Positions 1-8,160 of a DNA stretch of 64,000 bases are shown one piece after another. Made by a program: the position numbers and the translations under genes. Source of the stretch: Halorubrum aquaticum (GTDB taxonomy: Archaea > Halobacteriota > Halobacteria > Halobacteriales > Haloferacaceae); assembly GCF_900113615.1 (NCBI RefSeq), contig NZ_FOPZ01000004.1, forward strand, positions 62,001 to 126,000, written 5' to 3'. The notes below the pieces were generated by a model that worked only from the letters and a program-made list of their open reading frames with translations, had not been told where the DNA came from and made no database searches. Position 1 is the first letter of the stretch. Every line of letters begins with the position of its first letter.

Positions 1-651
1 GGGGGCCCGCCCCGAGAGGTGCGCGAACAGCGCGTCCTCCGCGCCGAGCACCTGAACGGTCCCCGAGGGCTTCTTCGCCAGCGGCTCGAGCCCCCCGGCG
101 AGCGCGATCAGCCGCGCCGCGAGCTCCGGCCCGGCCATGTCGGCGAGGTTCGGCGCGACCGCGGGCGCGACCCGGTCGACGGTGGCCGACAGCTCGTCCC
201 GCTCGTCGGCGAGGTCGACCGCGCGCGCCGACAGCGAGACGACCCGTCGCTCGAGGTCGCCGTCGGGCTCCCGCGCGGCGATCTCGCGTGCGCCGGCGAT
301 CCCGAGCTCGGCGTCGTCGAAGCGGCTTCCCGCCCACTCGGCCGCCCGCTCGGCCAGTTCGTTCGCGACGCGCTCGCAGTCGTCCATCGCCCGGACGGCG
401 TGGATCAACTGCTGATCGTCGGCACGCTCACGTTCGCGTACTTCCTGCCGCGTCGCGTGTATCGTCGCCTCGTGGAGTCGGTCGTAGTACTCCTCCTCCG
501 AATCAGCATACCCGGACTCGACGGCGATCCGTGGCCAGTCCTCCGGCTCTTCGGCGCTTCCCCTGAGTATCTCCGCCTCCGCGGCATCGAGGTCCTCCGG
601 ATCGAGATCCGAAAACCACCCCGCGTTCGCGGCGTCCGGTTCGTTGGTCAT
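1..651 (-). CDS. Nop5/Nop56-family C/D box RNP core protein (3' end cut by window edge)
   Basis: This is the core protein of the archaeal C/D box RNP, which bridges the guide RNA-L7Ae unit to fibrillarin for 2'-O-methylation of rRNA and tRNA. The frame is open from an ATG at 649-651 down to base 1, giving 217 residues without a stop. The N-terminal part is acidic and helical. The last part carries the Nop-domain signature GPELAARLIALAGGLEPLAK followed by SGTVQVLGAE, which in the family contacts the kink-turn RNA. About 60-80 residues of the family's C-terminus should lie outside the window. In many archaea the fibrillarin gene follows directly, which would also be off the window. A weak TATA-like CATAAACG lies about 28 bases upstream of the ATG, so the message is probably leaderless. 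Confidence 0.9.
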   Translation of the reverse strand, partial: MTNEPDAANAGWFSDLDPEDLDAAEAEILRGSAEEPEDWPRIAVESGYADSEEEYYDRLHEATIHATRQEVRERERADDQQLIHAVRAMDDCERVANELAERAAEWAGSRFDDAELGIAGAREIAAREPDGDLERRVVSLSARAVDLADERDELSATVDRVAPAVAPNLADMAGPELAARLIALAGGLEPLAKKPSGTVQVLGAEDALFAHLSGRAP

Positions 652-893
652 TATTGGTCCATAGACGGCCTTCTCGTTTATGCGTTCCCGAACGGCCGGG
701 GCAAGACGCGGAACCGTCGTCCCGGGCGTGCGTCCGAACTCGGCCAGACACGAACGGATCGGTCGGACGGGTTCCTCCCGGTGACCGATCGAGGACGTGT
801 TTAAGCGGCGATCGATGGAAACGATTCGCTGTCGAGGGGACACCAAGATCGACTCTCCGAATTCGCGGGACGATCAAGTGCCGCTGACCGTGA

Positions 894-1604
894 TCAGCCG
901 GATTCCTTCCAGTCGTGCGGATCTCCTTCCCTGAACTCCCCTTTCGCTTCCCTGTCCCGAGGCCAGAGTACGATCATAACGGCTGTCGCGTAATAGAGAG
1001 CGATGACGGTCACGACGAGAGTTCCAGGGACGCCGGCGATCGTGGCCGTCGTCAGTGGGCTCTCGTTCGGCGCGAACGCCGTGATTCGGAACAGCCACGC
1101 GACGAGTAGGACAGCCAGAAGCGGGAGGTAGATCCGCTGAAGACGGTTCGCCGTGGCTTCCACCATCGACACTTTCAGCGTCGGCGTCCGATAGTCCCGA
1201 CTGAGTTTGCTTCGCCAGTCCTCGTGTTCGACGCCCGCTGACGGATCGAGCGCGTCCGCAAGCAAGTTCTGTTGGAAGAGGCGCACTCGTGAGCGATAGA
1301 CGTCGTAGTCACGATACCGCCGTGCCTCGATCAACAGGAAGAGAGAGACGGCGAGAATACCGACGAGGACGATGTAATGTGGATTGTCGGTACTGGAAAA
1401 CGCGAACGTGAGGATCGCAGCCACGACCGTCACACCCCAAGTAGTCGTCTGGTCAAGGCGTGATCGCCACGTCGTCTCCCGGTCCAGTTCTCCGCGATAG
1501 GCATCACCCAATATCGAACTCAGCTCCGTGCTGTGATCGGCGATCTCGCTGCCGAGTTCGGCTTCCTCTGCCGGTTCCGAGTCGTCCGGCGATTCATCGG
1601 TCAT
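894..1604 (-). CDS. DUF2270 family membrane protein
   Basis: A 236-residue protein of the haloarchaeal DUF2270 type; its biochemical role is unknown. The acidic N-terminus (MTDESPDDSEPAEEAELGSE) is followed by a conserved cytosolic stretch, two closely spaced membrane segments (WGVTVVAAILTFAF and YIVLVGILAVSLFLLIEARR), a charged central part containing YRSRVRLFQQN, and a further pair of membrane segments (LLAVLLVAWLFRITAF; GTLVVTVIALYYATAVMIVLW). The RR-YRDYDVYRSRVR block after the second segment is characteristic of the family. A longer frame begins at 1694, but those extra 30 residues are unlike the family, so I chose the ATG at 1602-1604. It lies downstream of a Bat-type regulator on the same strand, 61 bases away. 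Confidence 0.8.
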   Translation of the reverse strand: MTDESPDDSEPAEEAELGSEIADHSTELSSILGDAYRGELDRETTWRSRLDQTTTWGVTVVAAILTFAFSSTDNPHYIVLVGILAVSLFLLIEARRYRDYDVYRSRVRLFQQNLLADALDPSAGVEHEDWRSKLSRDYRTPTLKVSMVEATANRLQRIYLPLLAVLLVAWLFRITAFAPNESPLTTATIAGVPGTLVVTVIALYYATAVMIVLWPRDREAKGEFREGDPHDWKESG

Positions 1605-1665
1605 ACAGATGGAGACGAGACCAGCAATGATAGGGCTTCCACGGTCCGTTCCTCGTTGAAGGAGA

Positions 1666-2334
1666 TCACCTGCTGATTTCGGCCGGTTGATCATCCGCCA
1701 TCAACGTGTCCTGAACGAGGGCGTCGATGCCCCGTCGCAACCGTTCGGAGAGCGCCTGATGAGAGACGCCCAAGTCCGCAGCGACGTCGACGAGCTCGAC
1801 TCCCCGGGGGACCGTGTAGAACCCCTGCTTCCAAGCGGTCGTCAACGCCACGAACTGCGGGTCGGTGAGTCCGTACCGGCCCGCCGGTTGGCCGCTCATC
1901 TCGCGGATCGCGATCATCTCCAGATCGATGTCGTGCTCCTTACAGTGGGCCATCGTTTCGCTCACGCCGTCGTGGGTCGGGAACATGAGCCGTACGACCC
2001 AGCGCCCGTCGCTCGTCGTCGCCGTCAGGATCGTTGCCTGATTCGTCACGAGCGTCTCGAGCAGACCCTGAACGTCGTTGACCCATTTCATCCGATACAA
2101 CCACTGGTCGGCCTGATCCGAGAGTAACTCGACCTCCTCCGTCGTGGGATCGTCCAAGAGGGCCGTATCGAGGTGATCGTGGTCGCCGGCGCTCGCCCAG
2201 ATAAGGGGCATCACGCTGGTCTCGCACGTCTCGACCACCCCCTCGACCTCGAAGCTCGCGTTCGGAACCGACGACAACGTCTCCGTGAGAACGAACTTCT
2301 CCTGGGGAAGAGCGGCCGACAGTAGTGTGACCAT
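1666..2334 (-). CDS. Bat-type helix-turn-helix transcriptional regulator
   Basis: A 222-residue regulator of the bacterio-opsin activator (Bat) HTH_10 group. The N-terminal two thirds form the alpha/beta sensor-like part typical of these proteins (TLLSAALPQEKFVLTETLSS opening). The C-terminus holds the HTH: LTDPQFVALTTAWKQGFYTVPR, then VDVAADLGVSHQALSERLRRG as the recognition unit. No PAS or GAF domain is present, so the ligand is unknown. Upstream in-frame ATGs at 2355 and 2385 exist. I prefer 2334 because a TATA box (TTTTAATAT on the minus strand, 2361-2369) sits about 30 bases before it, fitting a leaderless transcript, and because the family opens at this point. Confidence 0.85.
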   Translation of the reverse strand: MVTLLSAALPQEKFVLTETLSSVPNASFEVEGVVETCETSVMPLIWASAGDHDHLDTALLDDPTTEEVELLSDQADQWLYRMKWVNDVQGLLETLVTNQATILTATTSDGRWVVRLMFPTHDGVSETMAHCKEHDIDLEMIAIREMSGQPAGRYGLTDPQFVALTTAWKQGFYTVPRGVELVDVAADLGVSHQALSERLRRGIDALVQDTLMADDQPAEISR

Positions 2335-2360
2335 GGCGGTCGCTCGCTTGTCCATCCCAC

Positions 2361-2369
2361 ATATTAAAA
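2361..2369 (-). promoter_or_regulatory. TATA box of the Bat-type regulator
   Basis: The minus strand reads TTTTAATAT, centred about 31 bases upstream of the ATG at 2334. This is the spacing expected of a leaderless haloarchaeal transcript, and it decides between three in-frame starts. Confidence 0.55.
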
Positions 2370-2677
2370 CCGGAGTATAGTTCACAATTAACTTTCGTTA
2401 TTAGTGTATTAATCCGGCACTACAGGAGCCGGTGAACCGACTCGGAGCTCGCATCCGCGGCATCTCACGTGTTCGTCGGGTACTTCGATCCGACAGCAGC
2501 CGGACGGAGCGAGGATCAACGGCGTGCCGACCCTCGCGTTCCCGTCCTCGAACTCGGTGGCGACATCCGAGTTCGGAGACGGTCAACCGACCGGTCGCGT
2601 CGTTTCGTCCAGTCCCCGGTCTCGGCACGGATGCCTCCTCTCACCGAGGTGCCGCCGTCCGGGGCATCGTACCGCGG

Positions 2678-2998
2678 TCAGTCCTCTTCGACCGCGACGA
2701 TCGCCTCCTCCGGGGCGCCACACGCCGGACAGGGGTCCGGCATTCCCCCCTCGAGGTCTCCCATCTCGCCGCACTCCGAACAGCGCCACATCAGGTACCC
2801 TTCACCGAACTCCTGTCCCGGAAGGCTCTCCGCGTCGTCCCCGCCGGTTGAGCCGCTCTCCGTGGTCGTGACCTCGAACCCGTCGGCGGTGTACTCGTGG
2901 ACCTGCCCGAGGACCCGTCCGTCCTCGTCGTACACCGTCTCGCCGGGAGTGATGGGTCCGTTCTCCGAGTCCGGCTCCGATCCCGCGTTCTCGCTCAT
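2678..2998 (-). CDS. Small zinc-ribbon (rubredoxin-like) protein
   Basis: A 106-residue acidic protein. The N-terminal half contains a short beta-rich segment (PGETVYDEDGRVLGQVHEYT, resembling a PRC-type barrel strand pattern). The C-terminal half carries two CxxC pairs, CSECGE and CPACGA, separated by about 17 residues, which form a rubredoxin-like zinc or iron site. Haloarchaeal genomes hold many such proteins with no known function. Its start overlaps the stop of the upstream gene in an ATGA arrangement (2995-2998), so the two are likely translated from one message. The longer frame starting at 3079 adds a proline/arginine-rich stretch typical of noncoding GC-rich DNA and was not used. Confidence 0.75.
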   Translation of the reverse strand: MSENAGSEPDSENGPITPGETVYDEDGRVLGQVHEYTADGFEVTTTESGSTGGDDAESLPGQEFGEGYLMWRCSECGEMGDLEGGMPDPCPACGAPEEAIVAVEED

Positions 2999-3216
2999 GC
3001 TTGACCCCTCGGTAGTCGCCCGATCCTCCGGTGGAGTCGGGTGAGGATGGAGGCGACCACGCCCAATCCCGGCACCCATTTCGACGCGACGGCCGCACCG
3101 AGCAGGAGGATCCCCGTCCGGATATCTCGGCGGGCGAACGCCGCAGCGGCGTCCAGCAGCGTCGATACGATTCCCAGTCTCCGTAACGTTCGTCCGCCGA
3201 GTATCGATCTGTTCAC
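2995..3216 (-). CDS. Small hydrophobic protein coupled to the zinc-ribbon gene
   Basis: A 73-residue basic, partly hydrophobic protein (SKWVPGLGVVASILTRLHRR; DIRTGILLLGAAV) with one or two possible membrane segments. I do not recognise a family. Its TGA at 2995-2997 overlaps the ATG of the following zinc-ribbon gene, and this coupling is the main reason for believing that it is expressed. Confidence 0.55.
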   Translation of the reverse strand: MNRSILGGRTLRRLGIVSTLLDAAAAFARRDIRTGILLLGAAVASKWVPGLGVVASILTRLHRRIGRLPRGQA

Positions 3217-3302
3217 GGGATGGTTACCGGGCCGACGTACAATAGGCCCGGGCTTGCGTTCGCAAGGACTTCTCGGTGGGGTCGATCCGCGAGCGGTCCC
3301 CC

Positions 3303-3842
3303 TCAGTCGGACGGGGACCGACCACCGGTGTACAGATACAGCCCGGCGTTGACGAGGACGCCGGCGACGAGAAGCCCCCAGTTGACGACGGGATCGTTGT
3401 ACCAGACGAGGTCGACGCCGATCGACCCGTGATAGACCGGCCAGAGCGGTTCGATGGAATCGGCGATGTCCGGCGCCGAGAGCATATCCGCGAAGACGTG
3501 GGCGAGTCCGGGTATCCAGACCGCCAGGAAGCCGAACCGGATGCCGTGGGCCGCCGCTTCGGGAGAGAACCAGTCAGTGCCACCGGCGACCCTCTCGACG
3601 ACCTTCCCGACGACGGGGCCGAGGATCGCGGCGAAGATCGTCACCGCGAGTACGGTGTGAAACACTCCGTGGTGCTTGACGGTCGGGAGAAGCCCCTCGA
3701 GGACGAGGTCGACGTCCGGCAACATTCCGAAGGGAACGCCCGAGACGACGAACGTTCCCGCCGTTCTCGGACCGTCGAGGAGGAACCACGCCGGCGCGAG
3801 CCAGAGCAGTGCCATGCCGAGGTGGCCGGTCACGTCTACCAT
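3303..3842 (-). CDS. Metal-dependent hydrolase-like membrane protein (YdjM/DUF457 type)
   Basis: A 179-residue integral membrane protein related to the YdjM/DUF457 family (predicted membrane-bound metal-dependent hydrolases). The characteristic residues are an N-terminal His (VTGHLGMALLW), a D-x-D type motif after the second helix (GMLPDVDLVLE), an HH-FHT motif (VKHHGVFHTVLAV) and a later H (LAHVFADML), all arranged as in the family, where they are thought to bind metal near the membrane. Four to five membrane helices are visible. The substrate is unknown. Two further proteins of this general type occur in tandem at about 28.9-30.3 kb. Confidence 0.75.
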   Translation of the reverse strand: MVDVTGHLGMALLWLAPAWFLLDGPRTAGTFVVSGVPFGMLPDVDLVLEGLLPTVKHHGVFHTVLAVTIFAAILGPVVGKVVERVAGGTDWFSPEAAAHGIRFGFLAVWIPGLAHVFADMLSAPDIADSIEPLWPVYHGSIGVDLVWYNDPVVNWGLLVAGVLVNAGLYLYTGGRSPSD

Positions 3843-4055
3843 ACGAGCGATGCCCCCGAGCCGGCCGGCTCGCGTGCGGAGCGTGACGCCGGTCGGGCGT
3901 CGACGACCCGAGTGCCCCCGGCGGAAGCGACTCCCATCCGCGTCTCGACCGCGACGACGGTGTCCATCGTTGATCGGGGATGCTGCCGGTCCATTAACGA
4001 CGTTGCCTGCGTGTGCGGGGGAAAGACCCTGCGTGTGCGGTCTCGGCCCTCGCCG

Positions 4056-5069
4056 TCACAGGGAGAAGGGCCCCGCTCCAGCGGTTCGCTGGGCGACCGT
4101 TGTGAGCCGGAGCATGTACGCGGTCAACACGAGAAACGGAGCCAGCGCGATCGTGAACACGGTCGCGACGAAGCTCATCAGGGGCGGGAGACCGAAGACC
4201 CACGCATCCGGCAGGAGCTCCGCGTTGATCGCGAGAATGGCCGACGCGGTGACGAGGATCGATGGCAGCGAGACCACGAGGAGCGTCCGCGACAGCTGGG
4301 ACACCTCCCGAGTGTAATACAGCGTTTTGAAGTACTCCTTGCCGGTCGCGAACAGCTGGAACGCCTGGATGAGGTCGTCCAGCCGTTCGTCGAACGTATC
4401 GGATAGTTCGCCCTCGTGGGAGCTCCGCAGCGTCCGCGAGCGATCCATGAACGTCCCGTACTCCGTCTCCAGACCGATCCAGAGGACACCGAACTCCGTG
4501 CCGGAGGCACTGTCGGCGTGGTCACCCAGCGGCTCGACCGTTTTGATGACCTCGTCGACGAACGTCTGTATATCCCGGGTTAGGTCCTCGTCGCTCCCCG
4601 TGGCGACCCCCTCGACGGCGTTCGCGCGGTCGTGAATGACCGATGCCATCAGATCGAGGAACGAGGCCGGATCCGTGGGGTTCTGTCCGCTCTCGGCCAG
4701 CCGACCGACGTCCCGTCGGAACTGCATGACTCCCTGGATACGGTTCCCCTGCGTCTCCACGGAGGTGATGTCGTGGGAGAGCACGGTCGAGTTGATCGAC
4801 ACCACGATCGACACGAGCAGGATGATGCCACTCAACAGCGAACTCAGGATGCTCTGGACCGCCGGCGTCTCCGTGAGGACCCTTTGCATCTCGAAGGGCC
4901 AGACCGACCCGATGAGCATGAGCGCCGAGAACATAAACGACAGCAACGCGCCGGTGACCGCGAGTCGATCGGCCTCCAGCAGGACCCATCGGATCAGGTT
5001 GAACCGCCCGTTTCGCTGCGGGACCGGGAACCAGTCGCGGAAGCTCCAGTAGTAGTCGACGACGCTCAT
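4056..5069 (-). CDS. Haloarchaeal multi-pass membrane protein, paralogue of the 11219-12196 gene
   Basis: A 337-residue protein of unknown function. Two membrane helices lie in the first 110 residues (LLSFMFSALMLIGSVW; ILSSLLSGIILLVSIVVSI) followed by the conserved SINSTVLSHDIT. A cytosolic helical domain of about 150 residues comes next (DVGRLAESGQNPTDPASFLDL...), then two or three C-terminal helices ending LRLTTVAQRTAGAGPFSL. The protein encoded at 11219-12196 has the same plan with SINQLVMSRVTG, then SPNDPAAFLSLIA, then LRVATVARRTVSVGPFIPP, so the two are clearly paralogues. The frame extends upstream to 5135 through an Arg-rich stretch; the ATG at 5067-5069 gives a natural start. Confidence 0.75.
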   Translation of the reverse strand: MSVVDYYWSFRDWFPVPQRNGRFNLIRWVLLEADRLAVTGALLSFMFSALMLIGSVWPFEMQRVLTETPAVQSILSSLLSGIILLVSIVVSINSTVLSHDITSVETQGNRIQGVMQFRRDVGRLAESGQNPTDPASFLDLMASVIHDRANAVEGVATGSDEDLTRDIQTFVDEVIKTVEPLGDHADSASGTEFGVLWIGLETEYGTFMDRSRTLRSSHEGELSDTFDERLDDLIQAFQLFATGKEYFKTLYYTREVSQLSRTLLVVSLPSILVTASAILAINAELLPDAWVFGLPPLMSFVATVFTIALAPFLVLTAYMLRLTTVAQRTAGAGPFSL

Positions 5070-5357
5070 GGCCGCGTCGCTTCGAACTCGACGACGAGCG
5101 CGTGCTCGACGCCGAACCGCCACCCGTCCCGACACGTCCTGCCGGAGGCGAACGAGGGCCGTCGAACGGGAGGCCCACAGCTCCCGTTTGCGGGATCGTG
5201 TCTCACGATCCTACACACCGGGTGTCCCCAAGTGCGTCGAACCGATCGGACCCACGAACGTCAGTTCCCGTCACGCCGAGGAGCGGGCTCATCGGGAACG
5301 CGATCAGTGTATCGACGATCGCCATGGGAGTCACGCGGCTCTGAGCGTGATAAGGTC

Positions 5358-5376
5358 GGGGCTTGCGAGCGCAACC
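5358..5376. repeat. Short GC palindrome (copy 2 of 3)
   Basis: The sequence gggcttgcgagcgcaaccc can form a hairpin with TTGCG/CGCAA arms. Closely similar elements lie at 3250-3267 and 10620-10638, each in an intergenic stretch. This copy sits in the gap after the permease gene stop at 5400. Confidence 0.4.
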
Positions 5377-5399
5377 CGAGACGGCCCGTGGCCTCGATC

Positions 5400-6668
5400 T
5401 CAACTCTCAGCCGGATCCGGGTCACGGTCGAGGTCGGAACCGGAATCGTCGTCCTGAGTGTCGTCCTGGGCGTCGTCCTGGGTGTCGTCCTGGGCGTCGT
5501 CTCGTTCGGCTCGCGCCTCCTGTGGATCCGTCCCGATCTCCTCCGCGACAGTCGCCTCGGGACGGAGTTGCTCCCCGCTGAGCAGTTCCGGGAGGACGAT
5601 CCGGATCGCCTCGAGGACGAGCACGAACAGGATCGGCATGAGGAAGAACCCGTACCAGCCGAACAGGATCGGTCCGATCAGGTAGGCGAACAACAGCAAG
5701 ATCGGATCGATCCGTCGCCCGGACAGGTAGGGCTGTAGGAAGGACTGTGGCAGGACGTCCAGAAGGAGCACGTAGGCCACGAGGACGACCCCGACGAAGA
5801 CGAGGCTTCCCTGGCTTTGATCGGTGCTGACGGCTTGGAAGCCGAGGGACGCGACGATGGGAATGTAGACGATCTTGCCGACGACGACGGGTATCAGGCT
5901 CGCGAGTCCGGTCAGGATCCCGGCCACGAGCACCATCGGTACTTGGAGTCCAGGCGGCGCCACGAGGTTCGTTACTGCGTACGTGACGGTCGCCAGGACG
6001 GACGAGGCGACGACGAACAGCAGGTTGCCGAAAAACACCGATTCCAAGTCGGCGTCGACCGCGACGGCGTACGCGTACGCCGTCGAATCGCGCCCCCCGA
6101 ACAGCTCGATCAGGCCCTCCGAGACGTCGGCGTCGTTGGCGAGCAGGAAGTACGCCAGCGTCGTGGCGAGTCCAAGCAGGAACAGCCCGCCCAGTACGCC
6201 TTGGAGCGCGGTCACGGCGGTCCCCACGTTGGACCAGAACGAGCCGCTCGCGTCGAGGGCCGACGAGGGGTTCGAAAGCAGCGACACCAGCTGATCACGT
6301 TGTCCCGTCGAGAGCGCACCGACACCCGTGATCCGGGAGATGAGCGTACCGACGAGTTCTCCGCCCTCGAACTGGCGCTGAACGGCCTGGAACAGACGGA
6401 GGCCGGCGAGCACGAACAGCAGCAGGATCGGGACCAGGACGGACAGCGCCGTAAGCATCGCCGCGAGGTGTCGGGAGCCCGTTACCGACCTAAGCCGGAC
6501 GCAGATCGGCCGAGTGGCGTAGTAGCCGAACAGCCCCAAGACGACGAGTCCGATGAAGGAGCCGACGACGTACGCGACTGCCGCGCCGAGGAGGAAGACG
6601 AACGCCCACCAACCGAGCCTGGCGCGGGGCGGCAATCGATCCGTGAGTTCGCTCTCGACTCGGTCCAT
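5400..6668 (-). CDS. AI-2E family permease-like membrane protein
   Basis: A 422-residue protein of the AI-2E transporter/PerM family (PF01594). Eight membrane segments are visible, with the family's paired N-terminal helices, the long periplasmic-type loop (about residues 110-170) and the conserved C-terminal block GPILFGWYGFFLMPILFVLVLE. In haloarchaea the substrate is unknown; some relatives move small solutes or sodium ions. The C-terminus is an unusual acidic tail with repeats of DDAQDDTQ, encoded by a near-perfect DNA repeat at about 5448-5503. The ATG at 6666-6668 follows the stop of a 66-codon frame by one base, so the two may form an operon. Confidence 0.85.
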   Translation of the reverse strand: MDRVESELTDRLPPRARLGWWAFVFLLGAAVAYVVGSFIGLVVLGLFGYYATRPICVRLRSVTGSRHLAAMLTALSVLVPILLLFVLAGLRLFQAVQRQFEGGELVGTLISRITGVGALSTGQRDQLVSLLSNPSSALDASGSFWSNVGTAVTALQGVLGGLFLLGLATTLAYFLLANDADVSEGLIELFGGRDSTAYAYAVAVDADLESVFFGNLLFVVASSVLATVTYAVTNLVAPPGLQVPMVLVAGILTGLASLIPVVVGKIVYIPIVASLGFQAVSTDQSQGSLVFVGVVLVAYVLLLDVLPQSFLQPYLSGRRIDPILLLFAYLIGPILFGWYGFFLMPILFVLVLEAIRIVLPELLSGEQLRPEATVAEEIGTDPQEARAERDDAQDDTQDDAQDDTQDDDSGSDLDRDPDPAES

Positions 6669-6669
6669 G

Positions 6670-6870
6670 TCACCACCCCTGTGACGGGAGCCGTCCCGGC
6701 GAGACGGACGACGGTTCCGGTCCGGTCGTCGTCGCGGGGACGCGCGGGAACGCGAGCGACCGCTCCGGGTCGCCGAACCGGACCGCCATCCGCACCGAGG
6801 GGAGTCCGGTCCCGTCCCGGCCGCCGATCCGGGCGGTCACCCAGCGGCGGTCGACGTCCGGATCGATCAT
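6670..6870 (-). CDS. Possible 66-residue protein ahead of the permease gene
   Basis: A short frame begins MIDPDVDRRWVTARIGGRDG and ends one base before the permease ATG (TGA-C-ATG). I recognise no family. Support comes from its position, from the tight junction with the next gene, and from a TATA-like TATTTAA on the minus strand at 6897-6903, about 30 bases before this ATG. The frame is open upstream to 6996, but the promoter would then lie inside the gene. It could be only the leader of the permease message. Confidence 0.4.
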   Translation of the reverse strand: MIDPDVDRRWVTARIGGRDGTGLPSVRMAVRFGDPERSLAFPRVPATTTGPEPSSVSPGRLPSQGW

Positions 6871-7255
6871 ACTGTGAAATGACACATCAACCATGTTAAA
6901 TAATGAACGCCAGTGTCCTTGAACCTTACGCGAGTACGGGTTACAGCCTACATTCGGGCCGAATCGCAATGACGTATCAATGCCTTGCGAGAGCAAGCCG
7001 ACAATACTTACACGGATCTCACATCCGGTATGACGTGATCACTCTCGTGACCACGAGGACGATCCCGACAACGACGACCGGCTCGACACCGCTCGCATCG
7101 GGACCGTCGAGGAGGACGGGGTTCGCCTGAACGGTAACACCGCCCACTGGACCTCCATCGGTTCGTCTCCCGCTGAGTTCTCGTTTTCAGTATGAGACAT
7201 CGGTGTGTTGACGCATGAACATCGGATTGCTGATGACTCAAAGAAACCAACTCAC
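6871..7255. other. Gene-free stretch with a start-less open frame
   Basis: This stretch of about 385 bases separates divergent genes. A frame open on the plus strand from 7034 to 7195 has strongly haloarchaeal codon use and reads RDHEDDPDNDDRLDTARIG..., ending FSFSV, but it has no ATG, GTG or TTG start and a stop lies directly before it. It looks like the 3' remnant of a lost gene. The rest shows no gene. Confidence 0.4.
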
Positions 7256-8005
7256 ATGAACGTTCGTCCTGCGGAGTCGACCGACCGAGAACGGATCAGA
7301 GCGATCGCGCGCGACTCGCTACGATCGTCGTACTCGCTCAGTCCGGAACAGATCGAGACGATGCTCGAGGAGGAGTTCGACGACGCGTCGCTGGCCGACC
7401 TGCTCGACGATGCGGAGACGGCGGTGTTGGTCGTCGAAGAGGAGGTCGACGGCACGGAAACCGTCCGCGGGTTCATCACCGTCGAGATCGGAACGAAAGC
7501 GACGATCCGGTGGCTCCACGTGGACCCGGCGGCACGGGGCGGGGGCATCGCCACGGCGCTGCTCGAGCGCGTTCGCGAGCGGTTCGCCGAGAAGCCGATC
7601 GCGGCGTGTATCCTCGACGAGGCCGTCGAGGGCGGCGAGTTCCTCGAGGGGTTCGGCCTCGAACAGGGCGATCACGAACGGATACTGATCGGCGGAGAGG
7701 AGTTCGCAGTCATCGTGTACACGGCGGGCCAATCGACGGAGACGTCGACCGAACCGACCGTCACGGTCCCCGAGGTCGTCGCCGTCGACGGGGGTGACCG
7801 ACCCGTCGATCACGACGACAGCGTTCCCGGCAGTATGGCCCCGTTCTTCACCGTGTACTCCGCGGACGACGAGGAGGACGCGTACGGATACTTCTGTTCG
7901 CAGTGTGGGGGTACGAACGTCTCCACCGACGGACAGGATAGGCTCGAGTGCGGGAACTGTGGCAACGTTCATCTGGCCGACGAGTGGGACGATGCGTACC
8001 TCTGA
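7256..8005 (+). CDS. GNAT-family N-acetyltransferase with C-terminal zinc ribbon
   Basis: A 249-residue two-domain protein. Residues 1-150 form a GNAT fold: MNVRPAESTDRERIRAIARD start, then IRWLHVDPAARGGGIATALLERV, which contains the acetyl-CoA pyrophosphate-binding R-G-G-G-I-A motif. After an acidic linker, the last 50 residues hold a zinc ribbon with CSQCGG and CGNCGN (the DUF5816-like tail seen in haloarchaeal GNATs). The acetyl acceptor is unknown. The frame is open upstream to 7205; the ATG at 7256 starts the family-like sequence. A second, unrelated gene is not linked to it on this strand. Confidence 0.85.
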   Translation: MNVRPAESTDRERIRAIARDSLRSSYSLSPEQIETMLEEEFDDASLADLLDDAETAVLVVEEEVDGTETVRGFITVEIGTKATIRWLHVDPAARGGGIATALLERVRERFAEKPIAACILDEAVEGGEFLEGFGLEQGDHERILIGGEEFAVIVYTAGQSTETSTEPTVTVPEVVAVDGGDRPVDHDDSVPGSMAPFFTVYSADDEEDAYGYFCSQCGGTNVSTDGQDRLECGNCGNVHLADEWDDAYL

Positions 8006-8160
8006 CACGGGCTAATGACGGACGGCGCTCGGCCAACGGGTCTCGAACCCTCGGAACGTGGGTCAGCTTCAGGACACGGAAGGGCGAGGTATACGAATGA
8101 GGGAGCGCTGAGATACTCGGGTCGATCTCTCAGCTCTTCGGACGGGAAGCACGGAGGACC

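Noticed and set aside
8006-8160. Gap between the GNAT and PHP genes
   Set aside because: No promoter-like sequence, structured RNA or frame was convincing.
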